Shown here in pieces: positions 54,326-61,916 of a stretch of 64,000 nucleotides of DNA. Origin of the DNA: a virus. The stretch is from positions 1 to 64,000 of the IMG/VR virus record IMGVR_UViG_3300043446_004437; one strand, given 5' to 3'. The notes beneath the pieces are model-generated. The model worked only from the letters and a program-made list of their open reading frames with translations, was not told the DNA's origin and did no database searches. The stretch's first letter is position 1. Every line of letters begins with the position of its first letter. The translations under genes were made by a program, and so were the position numbers.

Positions 54326-54625
54326 ATGGCATTGTACAAGACAATGAACAACAAAGAAAAGCGTCGTCACACAGCCGAGTTTGTTGGCAAACTTTGGAAT
54401 GAGTCAGACCGACTCGTATCCGAGGCTGGCAAAATCGTGCTTGGTTGCATTCATAGCGAAGTGCAACTTGCTGGCGACAAAGAGAATCCACGCAACATCA
54501 AGTTCGACCTCAATGACGAACTCCGTGATGTCGTCGAGGCTTTCCGCACGAACTACATACTCATCAGGCACTACTCGAAGGTTCTTGGCGAACTGGATGC
54601 GTTGGTTGCCGAGGAGCAGAAGTAA
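54326..54625 (+). CDS. Small helical early protein
   Basis: 99 residues from the ATG at 54326, with only a weak AGAGATAAC site, so the hairpin upstream may affect translation. It is a charged helical protein (EKRRHTAEFVGKLWNESDRL; VVEAFRTNYILIRHYSKVLG), ending AEEQK. A longer frame to 54257 would run through the hairpin. I do not recognise the family. Confidence 0.5.
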   Translation: MALYKTMNNKEKRRHTAEFVGKLWNESDRLVSEAGKIVLGCIHSEVQLAGDKENPRNIKFDLNDELRDVVEAFRTNYILIRHYSKVLGELDALVAEEQK

Positions 54626-54650
54626 CCGTAATCCGATTCGTACTCGGTGA

Positions 54651-54693
54651 GAGCGCACAAGAGATTTCCACACTAGGTATCGCTTGTGCGTTC
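54651..54693 (+). ncRNA. Intergenic 11-bp hairpin, copy B
   Basis: GAGCGCACAAG (54651-54661) pairs with CTTGTGCGTTC (54683-54693). Compared with copy A the stem bases differ on both sides, but all 11 pairs are kept. The loop is longer (21 versus 15 nt). Confidence 0.6.
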
Positions 54694-54761
54694 AACTCTG
54701 TGGTATGAACCATAGACACAAGTTTGCAAATGCAAACTCGTGAACAGACAAGGAGAAACAA

Positions 54762-54953
54762 ATGGCTAGGATCAAGTCGGCCACCACGATCAACCCCAAG
54801 CGGTTGCGCAGGCCCAAGCACAGGGAGCTCTTGCAGCTCTTGCCCATGATGGAGTCCCTCCACGCGATGAACGGGTATGGCATCCGTACTCCAGAGGACT
54901 ACCGCCACCACTGGCGCAAGCCAAAGAACTCAAAGCCCAAGCTCAAGAAGTAG
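54762..54953 (+). CDS. Small basic protein
   Basis: A 63-residue, strongly basic gene (MARIKSATTINPKRLRRPKH; HHWRKPKNSKPKLKK) with an AAGGAGAAACAA site. Its charge suggests nucleic-acid binding. It uses CGG as an ordinary codon (in KRLRRP), unlike the left arm. The family is not known. Confidence 0.5.
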   Translation: MARIKSATTINPKRLRRPKHRELLQLLPMMESLHAMNGYGIRTPEDYRHHWRKPKNSKPKLKK

Positions 54954-54980
54954 CTGTCGGCTTAAAATCGCAAACTACCC

Positions 54981-55031
54981 AAGGACAAAGTCCTCCTGCC
55001 ATTGAGCAGGTAAAAAGGAGGTGAATTAAAA
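54981..55031 (+). promoter_or_regulatory. Twin-hairpin leader with anti-Shine-Dalgarno, copy A
   Basis: AGGAC-aaa-GTCCT is followed by CCTGC...GCAGG and then the AGGAGG ribosome site (55016-55021). The joining CCTCCT (54992-54997) is fully complementary to AGGAGG, so two exclusive folds are possible: two hairpins with a free ribosome site, or a long-range pairing that hides it. The leader at 55395-55445 has the same plan. Confidence 0.6.
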
Positions 55032-55313
55032 ATGAGCGACAAGACCTACACTCTCAACGAAATCGTTGAGTCAGTCAGGAAGCACTACAACTTTCTGTTT
55101 TGGCAGACGAACGGCGAGCGAACGACTGCTTCAGCTTCTGAAGCACTCCTCGTACTTGCTGTTATCGCCGGCCTTGACGAGGCAGCACATGCCAAGTGGA
55201 CGGTTGCGGACATCACGCAGATTCTTGTGGACGGCAACGTCATGCCACAAGAGGAGGCGCAGAAGTTCGCCACCAGCTGCGTTGATGAGTACAACAACGT
55301 AACGTTGTACTAA
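55032..55313 (+). CDS. Early protein (unknown) under a switch-like leader
   Basis: A 93-residue protein beginning MSDKTYTLNEIVESVRKHYN. It is helical, with the segment LLVLAVIAGLDEAAHAKWTV and an acidic C-terminus. AAAGGAGGTGA lies 10 nt before the ATG. It ends before cassette 6. I do not recognise the family. Confidence 0.5.
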   Translation: MSDKTYTLNEIVESVRKHYNFLFWQTNGERTTASASEALLVLAVIAGLDEAAHAKWTVADITQILVDGNVMPQEEAQKFATSCVDEYNNVTLY

Positions 55314-55327
55314 GAAAAACAAAGAAT

Positions 55328-55389
55328 AACCCCTGGGGACTTCGGTCCCTGGGGGTTTTCTTTTTTATGACTAGAGGAAGAGCCTCTAG
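55328..55389 (+). terminator. Terminator plus CTAG hairpin, cassette 6
   Basis: AACCCCTGGGGAC / GTCCCTGGGGGTT with a TTCG loop (55328-55356), T6, TATGACTAG and a perfect small stem CTAGAGG / CCTCTAG with loop AAGAG (55371-55389). Confidence 0.8.
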
Positions 55390-55394
55390 CAAAC

Positions 55395-55445
55395 CAAGGG
55401 CTTTGCCCTCCTGCTTTATGGCAGGTTAAAGGAGGTGAACTGAAA
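55395..55445 (+). promoter_or_regulatory. Twin-hairpin leader with anti-Shine-Dalgarno, copy B
   Basis: GGGC-ttt-GCCC, then CCTGC...GCAGG, then AGGAGG (55430-55435). The joining CCTCCT (55407-55412) is complementary to the ribosome site. Compared with copy A the first stem changed on both sides (AC/GT to GC/GC), keeping the pairing. Confidence 0.6.
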
Positions 55446-55589
55446 ATGAAAGTCAACACCTACGCAAGCGAGCGTGGTTACGGCAACTTCTGCGATGCAT
55501 GCATCCAGAGGGAGTCCGAAAACCTCGTGCAGGTGGAGTTCGTCTGTGAGACGGACGCACCGTGCGCAGGCTGCTCCGAAAAGGAGTAG
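55446..55589 (+). CDS. Small zinc-site protein under a switch-like leader
   Basis: A 47-residue gene beginning MKVNTYASERGYGNFCDACI. FCDACI gives one CxxC, and VCETDAPCAGCSEKE gives a second group (C-x5-C-x2-C). Four cysteines could hold one zinc. It has AAAGGAGGTGA 9 nt before the ATG and is a complete unit between two terminators. The family is not recognised. Confidence 0.55.
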   Translation: MKVNTYASERGYGNFCDACIQRESENLVQVEFVCETDAPCAGCSEKE

Positions 55590-55665
55590 TTTGCGATTGC
55601 GAAGTATGGGCTAGTACCCCATCCAGAGCAGTAGTGACGCTTTGTTAAAAATAATCACTCGTTAA

Positions 55666-55730
55666 GATTCCCCTGGGGGCTTATGCCCCTGGGGGGTCTT
55701 TTTTTTATGACTAGTGGATAGGCCACTAGT
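55666..55730 (+). terminator. Terminator plus CTAG hairpin, cassette 7
   Basis: GATTCCCCTGGGGGC / GCCCCTGGGGGGTC with a TTAT loop (55666-55698), T8, TATGACTAG and the perfect small stem ACTAGTGG / CCACTAGT with loop ATAGG (55710-55730). Confidence 0.8.
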
Positions 55731-55755
55731 TTATGCTCAAACAAAGGAGAAAACA

Positions 55756-56028
55756 ATGAGCAAAGCAACAAAAATGTTCATTGCACTCATCGTAGCTTTG
55801 GTTACGCTGCTGTGCTTTGGACTGATCAAGCAAAACCCAACCTATTGTGATGTGAGTTCTGTGTTCACGTCACCAGGTGACACGCTGTGGGGTATCGCAA
55901 AAGAGTACTGCCACGGTAACAGCACAACCATCATGGTTGATGACATCTTCCAGCTCAACCCAGAGTTGAAGAAGCGTGATCTTCAGCCATCAGAAACAGT
56001 CAAGCTTCCAACTAAAGGAGACAAATAA
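55756..56028 (+). CDS. Membrane-anchored LysM protein
   Basis: 90 residues from ATG 55756, after AAAGGAGAAAACA. Residues 6-26 (KMFIALIVALVTLLCFGLIK) are a signal anchor. Residues 42-86 form a LysM domain: SPGDTLWGIAKEYCHGNSTT, then DIFQLNPELKKRDLQPSETV. The domain has two cysteines (CDVS and EYCHG) that may pair outside the cytoplasm. LysM binds peptidoglycan sugars, so the protein probably sits at the cell wall, perhaps in superinfection exclusion. That role is inferred. Confidence 0.75.
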   Translation: MSKATKMFIALIVALVTLLCFGLIKQNPTYCDVSSVFTSPGDTLWGIAKEYCHGNSTTIMVDDIFQLNPELKKRDLQPSETVKLPTKGDK

Positions 56029-56030
56029 CC

Positions 56031-57557
56031 ATGACAAACAAAACAACAAACAACACAGCTGCAGTGCCAAAAGACACACTGTACGCCAAGTTCAGGAGGG
56101 CTCTCTACAAGGCAGTAGAGAACCAAGTTAACTTCAAAGACATGCAGTTCGATGCAAATGGCAGGTGCTATTTGTCTTGTGCTATGAAGAATTGTGGTTA
56201 CGATCACTACACTCGTGGAATGATTGCAACCGCACAACGCAAAGCAAACGGTAAGGGATGGGTAATATTCTTTACCATTGCAATGCCAACAGCAGGTGAG
56301 GTTGAAGATGAGATGTTTGAGGGAGAACGTAACTCCTTCAAGCCACGCAAGGGCAACAAAGTGTTCATGCGTGATCTTCCAATCAGGCTCACAATCAACG
56401 AAACACCATCTGGAGTTAAGCTCCTGTGGTTCTTCAAGAACAAGCCACAATGGGGTATGAACGCATTATGGGCTACAAACGCACATCTGTATTCAATGGA
56501 ACCACTTGTCCAAGATCTATTTAAACAAATTGAACAGTGGTATTCTCCGGCAGACTTCATCCCAATTGCAAAGTACCTTCGCCATTCATCGGTAGAAAAC
56601 ATTTTCTACGGAGATATGTTGTATGGTTTCCCGGATAAATGGATAAACAACCTTTCTGGCGGGACAAATCCTCGGGATATCTTGAATAAGGCCTATGGAA
56701 AGTCTGGTCAGCATGGGCTTAGCAAGAACGCCTTTGGTGGAGTTGCAAACTTCACATCGTTGGAGCAGCTTGCAACAGCATACAAGCTGGTGTCATGTCT
56801 CAGGTCGTTTCCACCTCATTTCTTTGATCGGATTAAAATCACTGATACAGAGAACATGCGATTCCCAGGAGATCAGCCCAATGGTCTTCCAATGATTAAG
56901 TATTTCTTTAAATACTTTAATCACAAGAAAATCTTGGATGATGCTGTTAGATATATCAGTATAGCTGATAGAAGAGCTGATGGCGATTCTTTACTCATAC
57001 ACCCAGATGAACCAGAAGATATTCATTTTGACTGGGATTTCTTTGGAACTAGCTCAATGATGATCTACAGCAGAGACGCAGGAAGAATGCTTCACCAGAT
57101 AAGAGATCGTGCTGTGCGTAGAAACATTCTTGCTTTCAAAGGAAACATTCGTGAAACTCATGACTTAATTATGTCTGAGTTCAACAAGTTGAAGACTGAA
57201 GACAAGAAGATCAAATACAACAAGAAATATGCGGTATTGGATAATCAAATGGTGACAAATAACATTGTTTCCGTTCTTCCGAAATCAACACACGATCTTG
57301 TTTCGTGGGGTTCAGACCAGCACAACTGTATTGGCAGCTACGCGAACAAGGTAATGCAGCCTTCAAAGACAATCATTGTTGGATTTAAGAATCAAACAAC
57401 AAATGATTGGATTGGACACGCTGAATTGAGTCAAACAACAAATGGTTGGGTAGTTATCCAGCTCAGAGGAAAGTACAACCAAATTCTTGAAGACAACGAT
57501 AACAAGGTAATTCGCAAGTTCATCGACAATGTGTTCAAGACCTGGAAAAACGTTTAA
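56031..57557 (+). CDS. PcfJ-like protein
   Basis: 508 residues. The C-terminal 100 residues show the PcfJ signature: DLVSWGSDQHNCIGSYANKV (H-N-C-(I/V)-G-S-Y), then TIIVGFKNQTTNDWIGHAEL and VVIQLRGKYNQILEDN. The central part is helical (LLIHPDEPEDIHFDWDFFGT). PcfJ-type proteins occur in conjugative plasmids and phages, and their exact chemistry is not settled. The gene starts 2 nt after the LysM stop, so both are on one message. It is AT-richer than its neighbours. Confidence 0.7.
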   Translation: MTNKTTNNTAAVPKDTLYAKFRRALYKAVENQVNFKDMQFDANGRCYLSCAMKNCGYDHYTRGMIATAQRKANGKGWVIFFTIAMPTAGEVEDEMFEGERNSFKPRKGNKVFMRDLPIRLTINETPSGVKLLWFFKNKPQWGMNALWATNAHLYSMEPLVQDLFKQIEQWYSPADFIPIAKYLRHSSVENIFYGDMLYGFPDKWINNLSGGTNPRDILNKAYGKSGQHGLSKNAFGGVANFTSLEQLATAYKLVSCLRSFPPHFFDRIKITDTENMRFPGDQPNGLPMIKYFFKYFNHKKILDDAVRYISIADRRADGDSLLIHPDEPEDIHFDWDFFGTSSMMIYSRDAGRMLHQIRDRAVRRNILAFKGNIRETHDLIMSEFNKLKTEDKKIKYNKKYAVLDNQMVTNNIVSVLPKSTHDLVSWGSDQHNCIGSYANKVMQPSKTIIVGFKNQTTNDWIGHAELSQTTNGWVVIQLRGKYNQILEDNDNKVIRKFIDNVFKTWKNV

Positions 57558-57587
57558 CCAAAACAACAGCCTTAAGGAGGCAAAGCA

Positions 57588-58073
57588 ATGAATAGGTATC
57601 AGTTCACATTCTCCGATAACGGAGAAAAGATGATTGTTGAGGCAGACAACTTAGTCGACCTCACCCCAATCATTCAAGGATTCAACAACCAAAAGAGAGG
57701 CTGCACCATAAAGCGTGTATCCGATCCTCAGGTTGCTGAAGAAAACACAAACACAAACAAAGGAGAAAACATGAGCAAGATCCAAGAAACCTGCCCACGC
57801 TGCAAAGGCACGGGCAAGTACCAAGACAAGGAAGACAGCAAGTGCTTTAAGTGCAGTGGGAAGAAGGTTGTGTTTTACGACCCGATGAGCAAGGCACAAA
57901 TCGGCTTGATCAGGATACTGTTCAAGGAGGCACGGCCGGCAATGTCCGTTGACAAGCAGGAAAACCTGATCTCCATTATGGAGAAGCACATCAGCGGAAC
58001 CGAGCTCAAGTCCACCTTGTGGGCAAGCGCAGCAATCGACACTCTCAAGACGTACGCAGGAGGTACAAAATGA
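57588..58073 (+). CDS. Two-part protein with DnaJ-type zinc motif and internal start
   Basis: 161 residues from ATG 57588 (AAGGAGGC site). Residues 1-55 form a small beta/alpha unit, MNRYQFTFSDNGEKMIVEAD. A second complete start (AAAGGAGAAAAC then ATG 57771) lies in the same frame and would make a 100-residue protein beginning MSKIQETCPRCKGTGKYQDK. CxxCxGTG and CFKCSGKK form a zinc site like those of DnaJ. Two genes may have fused, or both products are made. Confidence 0.6.
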   Translation: MNRYQFTFSDNGEKMIVEADNLVDLTPIIQGFNNQKRGCTIKRVSDPQVAEENTNTNKGENMSKIQETCPRCKGTGKYQDKEDSKCFKCSGKKVVFYDPMSKAQIGLIRILFKEARPAMSVDKQENLISIMEKHISGTELKSTLWASAAIDTLKTYAGGTK

Positions 58074-58351
58074 GAACATCACCAAGATGCGTTGGCACAA
58101 CACGTGCTGGCAAACAGTGTTTGAGGAGTGAAAACTGCCCCAAGCACAAAGAAGCCAATGCAAAAGCAAAGGCAAAATGGAATGCCATAGAGTCAAACAA
58201 GACCTTAAAGCATTTCATGCGCACAAACGGTGGGGCAGAGCTTCCATTGGAATACATACCCTTAACAAAGGCGCAAATCAGAAACCTGGTGAACCAGGGG
58301 CACATTGAGGCCTGTGGTCGCCCATACTTTACCGAGGAGGTAACGCAATGA
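58070..58351 (+). CDS. Small zinc-finger protein
   Basis: 93 residues from ATG 58070, overlapping the previous stop (ATGA). The N-terminus SPRCVGTTRAGKQCLRSENC plus PKH forms a C-x8-C-x6-C-x2-H knuckle, a pattern seen in short phage and plant-type 'RCxGxTxxGxxC' fingers. The remainder is basic and helical. It overlaps the large gene downstream by 4 nt. Binding to DNA or RNA is likely but the target is unknown. Confidence 0.55.
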   Translation: MRTSPRCVGTTRAGKQCLRSENCPKHKEANAKAKAKWNAIESNKTLKHFMRTNGGAELPLEYIPLTKAQIRNLVNQGHIEACGRPYFTEEVTQ

Positions 58352-61300
58352 CAACACCACCAAACGTAGGCAGAGCCCCGGATTCAATCCGGAAGCATGT
58401 CGTACTGAGCCCAGAAGTCCAGAAATGGTTGCGTGATACGCTTGAGCGTGACATTGCTCCAATCCTGGAGACTGATGTCTCTTCGTACGCACGTGGTCGC
58501 CAGAGGATCTGGATGCCATATCAGGCTCCACTTGACACGGCATCAAACATCACTCAGCCATTTGAGCCGAAGTTGATGCATGCGGAACTCTGGCAATGGA
58601 TTGTTAACATTTGCCACCAGTATGGGATGAAGGCACAAACTGCTTTGATCTCAAAGGGTGGGTCAATCAAGCCACACCGTGACACCACGTACGCCGCCGA
58701 ATGGGCCTTTGCGATCAATCTTGGGCAGTGCAAATGGAGCATTGCCTCAGATCGTGAATCCAGCAAACCCGATTACACCATGCTGCTTAAGGGGGGAGAA
58801 GTATTTTCTTTCAACTGCAAACACACGCATAGTGTCAGTGATGTATCGCCAGACCGATGGGCGATCAACGTTTGGGCTATTGCTGAAACAAAGGCTGCAC
58901 GTAACGCAAGGATCCAAGATCGCATTGAAGAGATGCTTGCAAACAACCCAGAATTGGATGAGTTCATCCAACGTCATCAACCAAACATACCACCAAACAC
59001 AGGAGGTAACGCAATGAAACCAAAAACAAATGGGGAGGTAAAACCCATGAAAGAAGAAACACCACAAGAAAAACTCAAGCGTTTGACGCAAGAGTTCCAC
59101 GACAACCAGAAAGGAGCAGAAGTGATTGCATTCATGCATGACTTCTTCCACGTCGTAACCAACGACCCAAGCGACATTGAGAAGCTGGGCTACGACACGT
59201 CACTCAAGACGAACAAGCCATTCAAGATGGGAACCGTAACCCGCGTGGGTCAGAACGGTGAGTACAAGCACAACTTGTGGCTCATGCCCATCAAGAACAG
59301 CCCGACCTGGCAATACGGCTTGTTTGAACACAAGCTCAACAGCCGGGGCAAGAAGTTCAAGCTCAAGATGATCACCATCAGGGAGCTGAAGACGTGGATG
59401 GAAAAGGACAACGGAGACCTGGATGCGCTTATCGCAGAATCCAACTTTGCTTGGGCCAACGCAACCCACGCTTTCTTCTTGAAGATGCGCGACGATAACA
59501 GCTGGTCATTGAGCGAATTGGGTCTCAACGTGCTTGATATGAAGAAGACACCAAAGCGTCTTCAGGAAATCACGCGGTTTACCGAGATCTACCGCTCAAA
59601 GCCAATGAACACGATCAAGCTTGGCGTGTACACCAACAAGTGGTTGCAGGACAATTACATTGGGTATGATCCTTCTGAGGAGGTCATGTTCGATGGTCCT
59701 GCATTCATGCGCAAGTCAAAGTTCATCAAGATGTGCTTTGGCATTGAGGATGAGGAAACCAAGCGTCGTATCATCGGTGGAGTTCACCGCGGCAATCACA
59801 CCTGGCTGTTCCGTATGATCACGCCAAACTTCATGCTGAAGGGCTTGTTGCACATCGTTGAAGATGAAGACATCCAGTCAGACTTGGTGTACCACGAATC
59901 CATGGAAAAGAAGGAGTTGTTCACTACCAATGGCAACTACACTTTTGTTGCATGGGAAATGCCAACCCTGTACGAAGTCTCAGTTGATGATCAATCGATG
60001 ATCAACAACCCGTGGCTGTACACGCCAGAACACATGAAGGCAACATGCAATAATCTGTTGGCTGATTTCAAGGATGAAATTGAGCTTGGACTCATGCCAA
60101 AGTGGATGAAGGTGGATGCCATTGATCAGGAGGAAGGTGGAATCGTCAACGAGAACAACGAACTCCAAGAGTGGCAGGCAAACTACGTCAAGTGGCAGGA
60201 AGCAGGTTTCTCCCTGTACGACAGCTCAAACTTCATCCATCTGGCCTATGGTCAGTTGGCTAACAGGATGGCTGCATCGCTCAAGCGTGGAAACATCTGG
60301 CTGCCCATGCACAACGCATTCATGGCACCGGTGATCACTGACGAAGCATTGGCTGTGCTTGGAGGCCAAAACCTGCCCGAGGAAACCAATAACCTTGTCT
60401 GGTTTGACAAGCGCTTTGGTGCAGTCATCCCTGGGTATCGCTTTGCCGAAACCGCAGAGATGCACGACACCTGGGACCAGGATGGTGACATGGCTCGCTT
60501 CATCCGTATTAAGCTGTGGTGCAGCAACGACATGATGTTGCAGGAAGCAAAGGGTGGATTCATCATCCCTGCTAACCTGGACGTGCCGTCTACGCCAGAG
60601 GAAGCAATCAACATGGTCGTTGTGATCCGTTCACCAAACGGTCCTGGCGGCTATTCGATTGAGCCTTACCACGAGGACTACATGCCGTTCATGCGTGTAA
60701 ACGAAGCAATGGTTCAGGTAATCGACTTGGCTGAAGCTACACCATCAATGAGCTCACTGCTCAGTGGTGTCACGGTTGATGACAAGTTGAACAAGATCAT
60801 TGACAACACTCCGTACTCAAAGCGCACGTTTACTCGTGAAAACGCCACGGACATGATCAAGGCTCAGTGCTTGAACCCTGGGTTTGGCTCGTTTGCCAAC
60901 TTCATGATGGTTTACGCATGCATCTACGGTCCAAGCTACCCAAGCTTCATGCCGGCAACGGGCAATGACATCATCGACGCATCGTCACAGACGGCAAACC
61001 TTGATGCATTTGACTACATCAGGGGCAACGTTGGTGATCTCTGGGACAGCATGGTCAATGACCTTGTGAAGCGGCCATCTGTCAGCATTGACGGGTACAT
61101 TGCCAACAGGATGCCAAAGACCGTGTACGAAAAGCTTTCGCAGTACATGTACGATGGTCCATTGACCGAACTTGTCAAGACCTATGTCCAGGTACTGAAG
61201 AAGGTTCAGGAAGAAAAGCAGAACACGATTTACTTGCGTAACCGTTCTGAGTTGATTCCCAAGCTGCAGGAGTTGATCCCAACACTTTCCACTGATGTTC

Positions 61301-61707
61301 AGGCGGTTCTTGAAGAGTTCAACACCAAGTACATGCGCAAGCTCCGTGCATACGATCAGGCAAAGGCAGAAGCAAAGAGCGAAGAGACACAGTGGTCCAG
61401 CCGTTACTTCAAGGCATGGAACGCTGTCATCGCATCGGACAATCTGTCGGGTATCATCAAGGAAATGGTCGACGAGATCGAACAGGCAAAGTCACCCAGC
61501 AAGATGGCTGTGGCCTTGTATCGTTGGCTCACCGACCCCAAGATGAGCTACGAGAAGGTGTGGCACGAGGGACGTGGTGAGTACGTCAAGGCAAATGCTC
61601 ACCTGCGTTACGGCTTGCTGGATCGCGTAGTGTTCCAGGCCGGTAAGCGTGGACAGAAGTGCATGATGGATCTGCTGATCGAAGGACTCAAGAATCTGGG
61701 TCTTTAG
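58348..61707 (+). CDS. Large early protein with 2OG-oxygenase-like N-domain
   Basis: 1119 residues. Residues 95-180 carry an H-x-D...H...R set (H110, D112, H161, R170: SIKPHRDTTYAAEWAFAINL; CKHTHSVSDVSPDRWAINVW), as in 2OG/Fe(II) oxygenases. From residue 223 a second start with AGGAGGTAACGCA repeats the exact start context of the gene itself, so a 897-residue product is possible. The large C-part is not recognised. It contains TWDQDGDMARF (D710, D712, D714), reminiscent of a metal-binding DxDGD motif, but the rest does not match known RNA polymerases. It is GC-richer with normal CGG codons. Confidence 0.6.
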   Translation: MTTPPNVGRAPDSIRKHVVLSPEVQKWLRDTLERDIAPILETDVSSYARGRQRIWMPYQAPLDTASNITQPFEPKLMHAELWQWIVNICHQYGMKAQTALISKGGSIKPHRDTTYAAEWAFAINLGQCKWSIASDRESSKPDYTMLLKGGEVFSFNCKHTHSVSDVSPDRWAINVWAIAETKAARNARIQDRIEEMLANNPELDEFIQRHQPNIPPNTGGNAMKPKTNGEVKPMKEETPQEKLKRLTQEFHDNQKGAEVIAFMHDFFHVVTNDPSDIEKLGYDTSLKTNKPFKMGTVTRVGQNGEYKHNLWLMPIKNSPTWQYGLFEHKLNSRGKKFKLKMITIRELKTWMEKDNGDLDALIAESNFAWANATHAFFLKMRDDNSWSLSELGLNVLDMKKTPKRLQEITRFTEIYRSKPMNTIKLGVYTNKWLQDNYIGYDPSEEVMFDGPAFMRKSKFIKMCFGIEDEETKRRIIGGVHRGNHTWLFRMITPNFMLKGLLHIVEDEDIQSDLVYHESMEKKELFTTNGNYTFVAWEMPTLYEVSVDDQSMINNPWLYTPEHMKATCNNLLADFKDEIELGLMPKWMKVDAIDQEEGGIVNENNELQEWQANYVKWQEAGFSLYDSSNFIHLAYGQLANRMAASLKRGNIWLPMHNAFMAPVITDEALAVLGGQNLPEETNNLVWFDKRFGAVIPGYRFAETAEMHDTWDQDGDMARFIRIKLWCSNDMMLQEAKGGFIIPANLDVPSTPEEAINMVVVIRSPNGPGGYSIEPYHEDYMPFMRVNEAMVQVIDLAEATPSMSSLLSGVTVDDKLNKIIDNTPYSKRTFTRENATDMIKAQCLNPGFGSFANFMMVYACIYGPSYPSFMPATGNDIIDASSQTANLDAFDYIRGNVGDLWDSMVNDLVKRPSVSIDGYIANRMPKTVYEKLSQYMYDGPLTELVKTYVQVLKKVQEEKQNTIYLRNRSELIPKLQELIPTLSTDVQAVLEEFNTKYMRKLRAYDQAKAEAKSEETQWSSRYFKAWNAVIASDNLSGIIKEMVDEIEQAKSPSKMAVALYRWLTDPKMSYEKVWHEGRGEYVKANAHLRYGLLDRVVFQAGKRGQKCMMDLLIEGLKNLGL

Positions 61708-61916
61708 TAATATTCTTGCCCCCGATTCTAAATGAGCCCAGTGCTGGCTATAGTCCGTAGGTTTCGGGTTTGGCTTTTGTTCGTTCTAAGATGTTCTGCG
61801 GTAAGTTCCCTAACGGGTCTGGCCGTGGAATAAGTCGGGATTTGTTTCCCGCCTGCTGGTAGCAATCGGGCTACCGCAGTTGATGTGACTCAGGTCACAG
61901 AAAGGAGTTGAGTCTC
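61708..61916 (+). promoter_or_regulatory. Structured leader of the SSB-like gene
   Basis: A 209-nt gap before ATG 61917. CTGCGGTA (61796-61803) pairs with TACCGCAG (61872-61879) and encloses smaller hairpins (CGGGA...TCCCG near 61836-61851). TGTGAC-tcag-GTCACA (61884-61899) follows, 18 nt before the ATG. The motif GGAATAAGTCGGG lies inside (61827-61839). This is a good candidate for translational autocontrol. Confidence 0.55.

Noticed and set aside
55131-55322. Minus-strand frames opposite the early genes (also 54404-54673, 57651-58196)
   Set aside because: They have no ribosome sites, odd composition, and lie fully opposite well-supported plus-strand genes.
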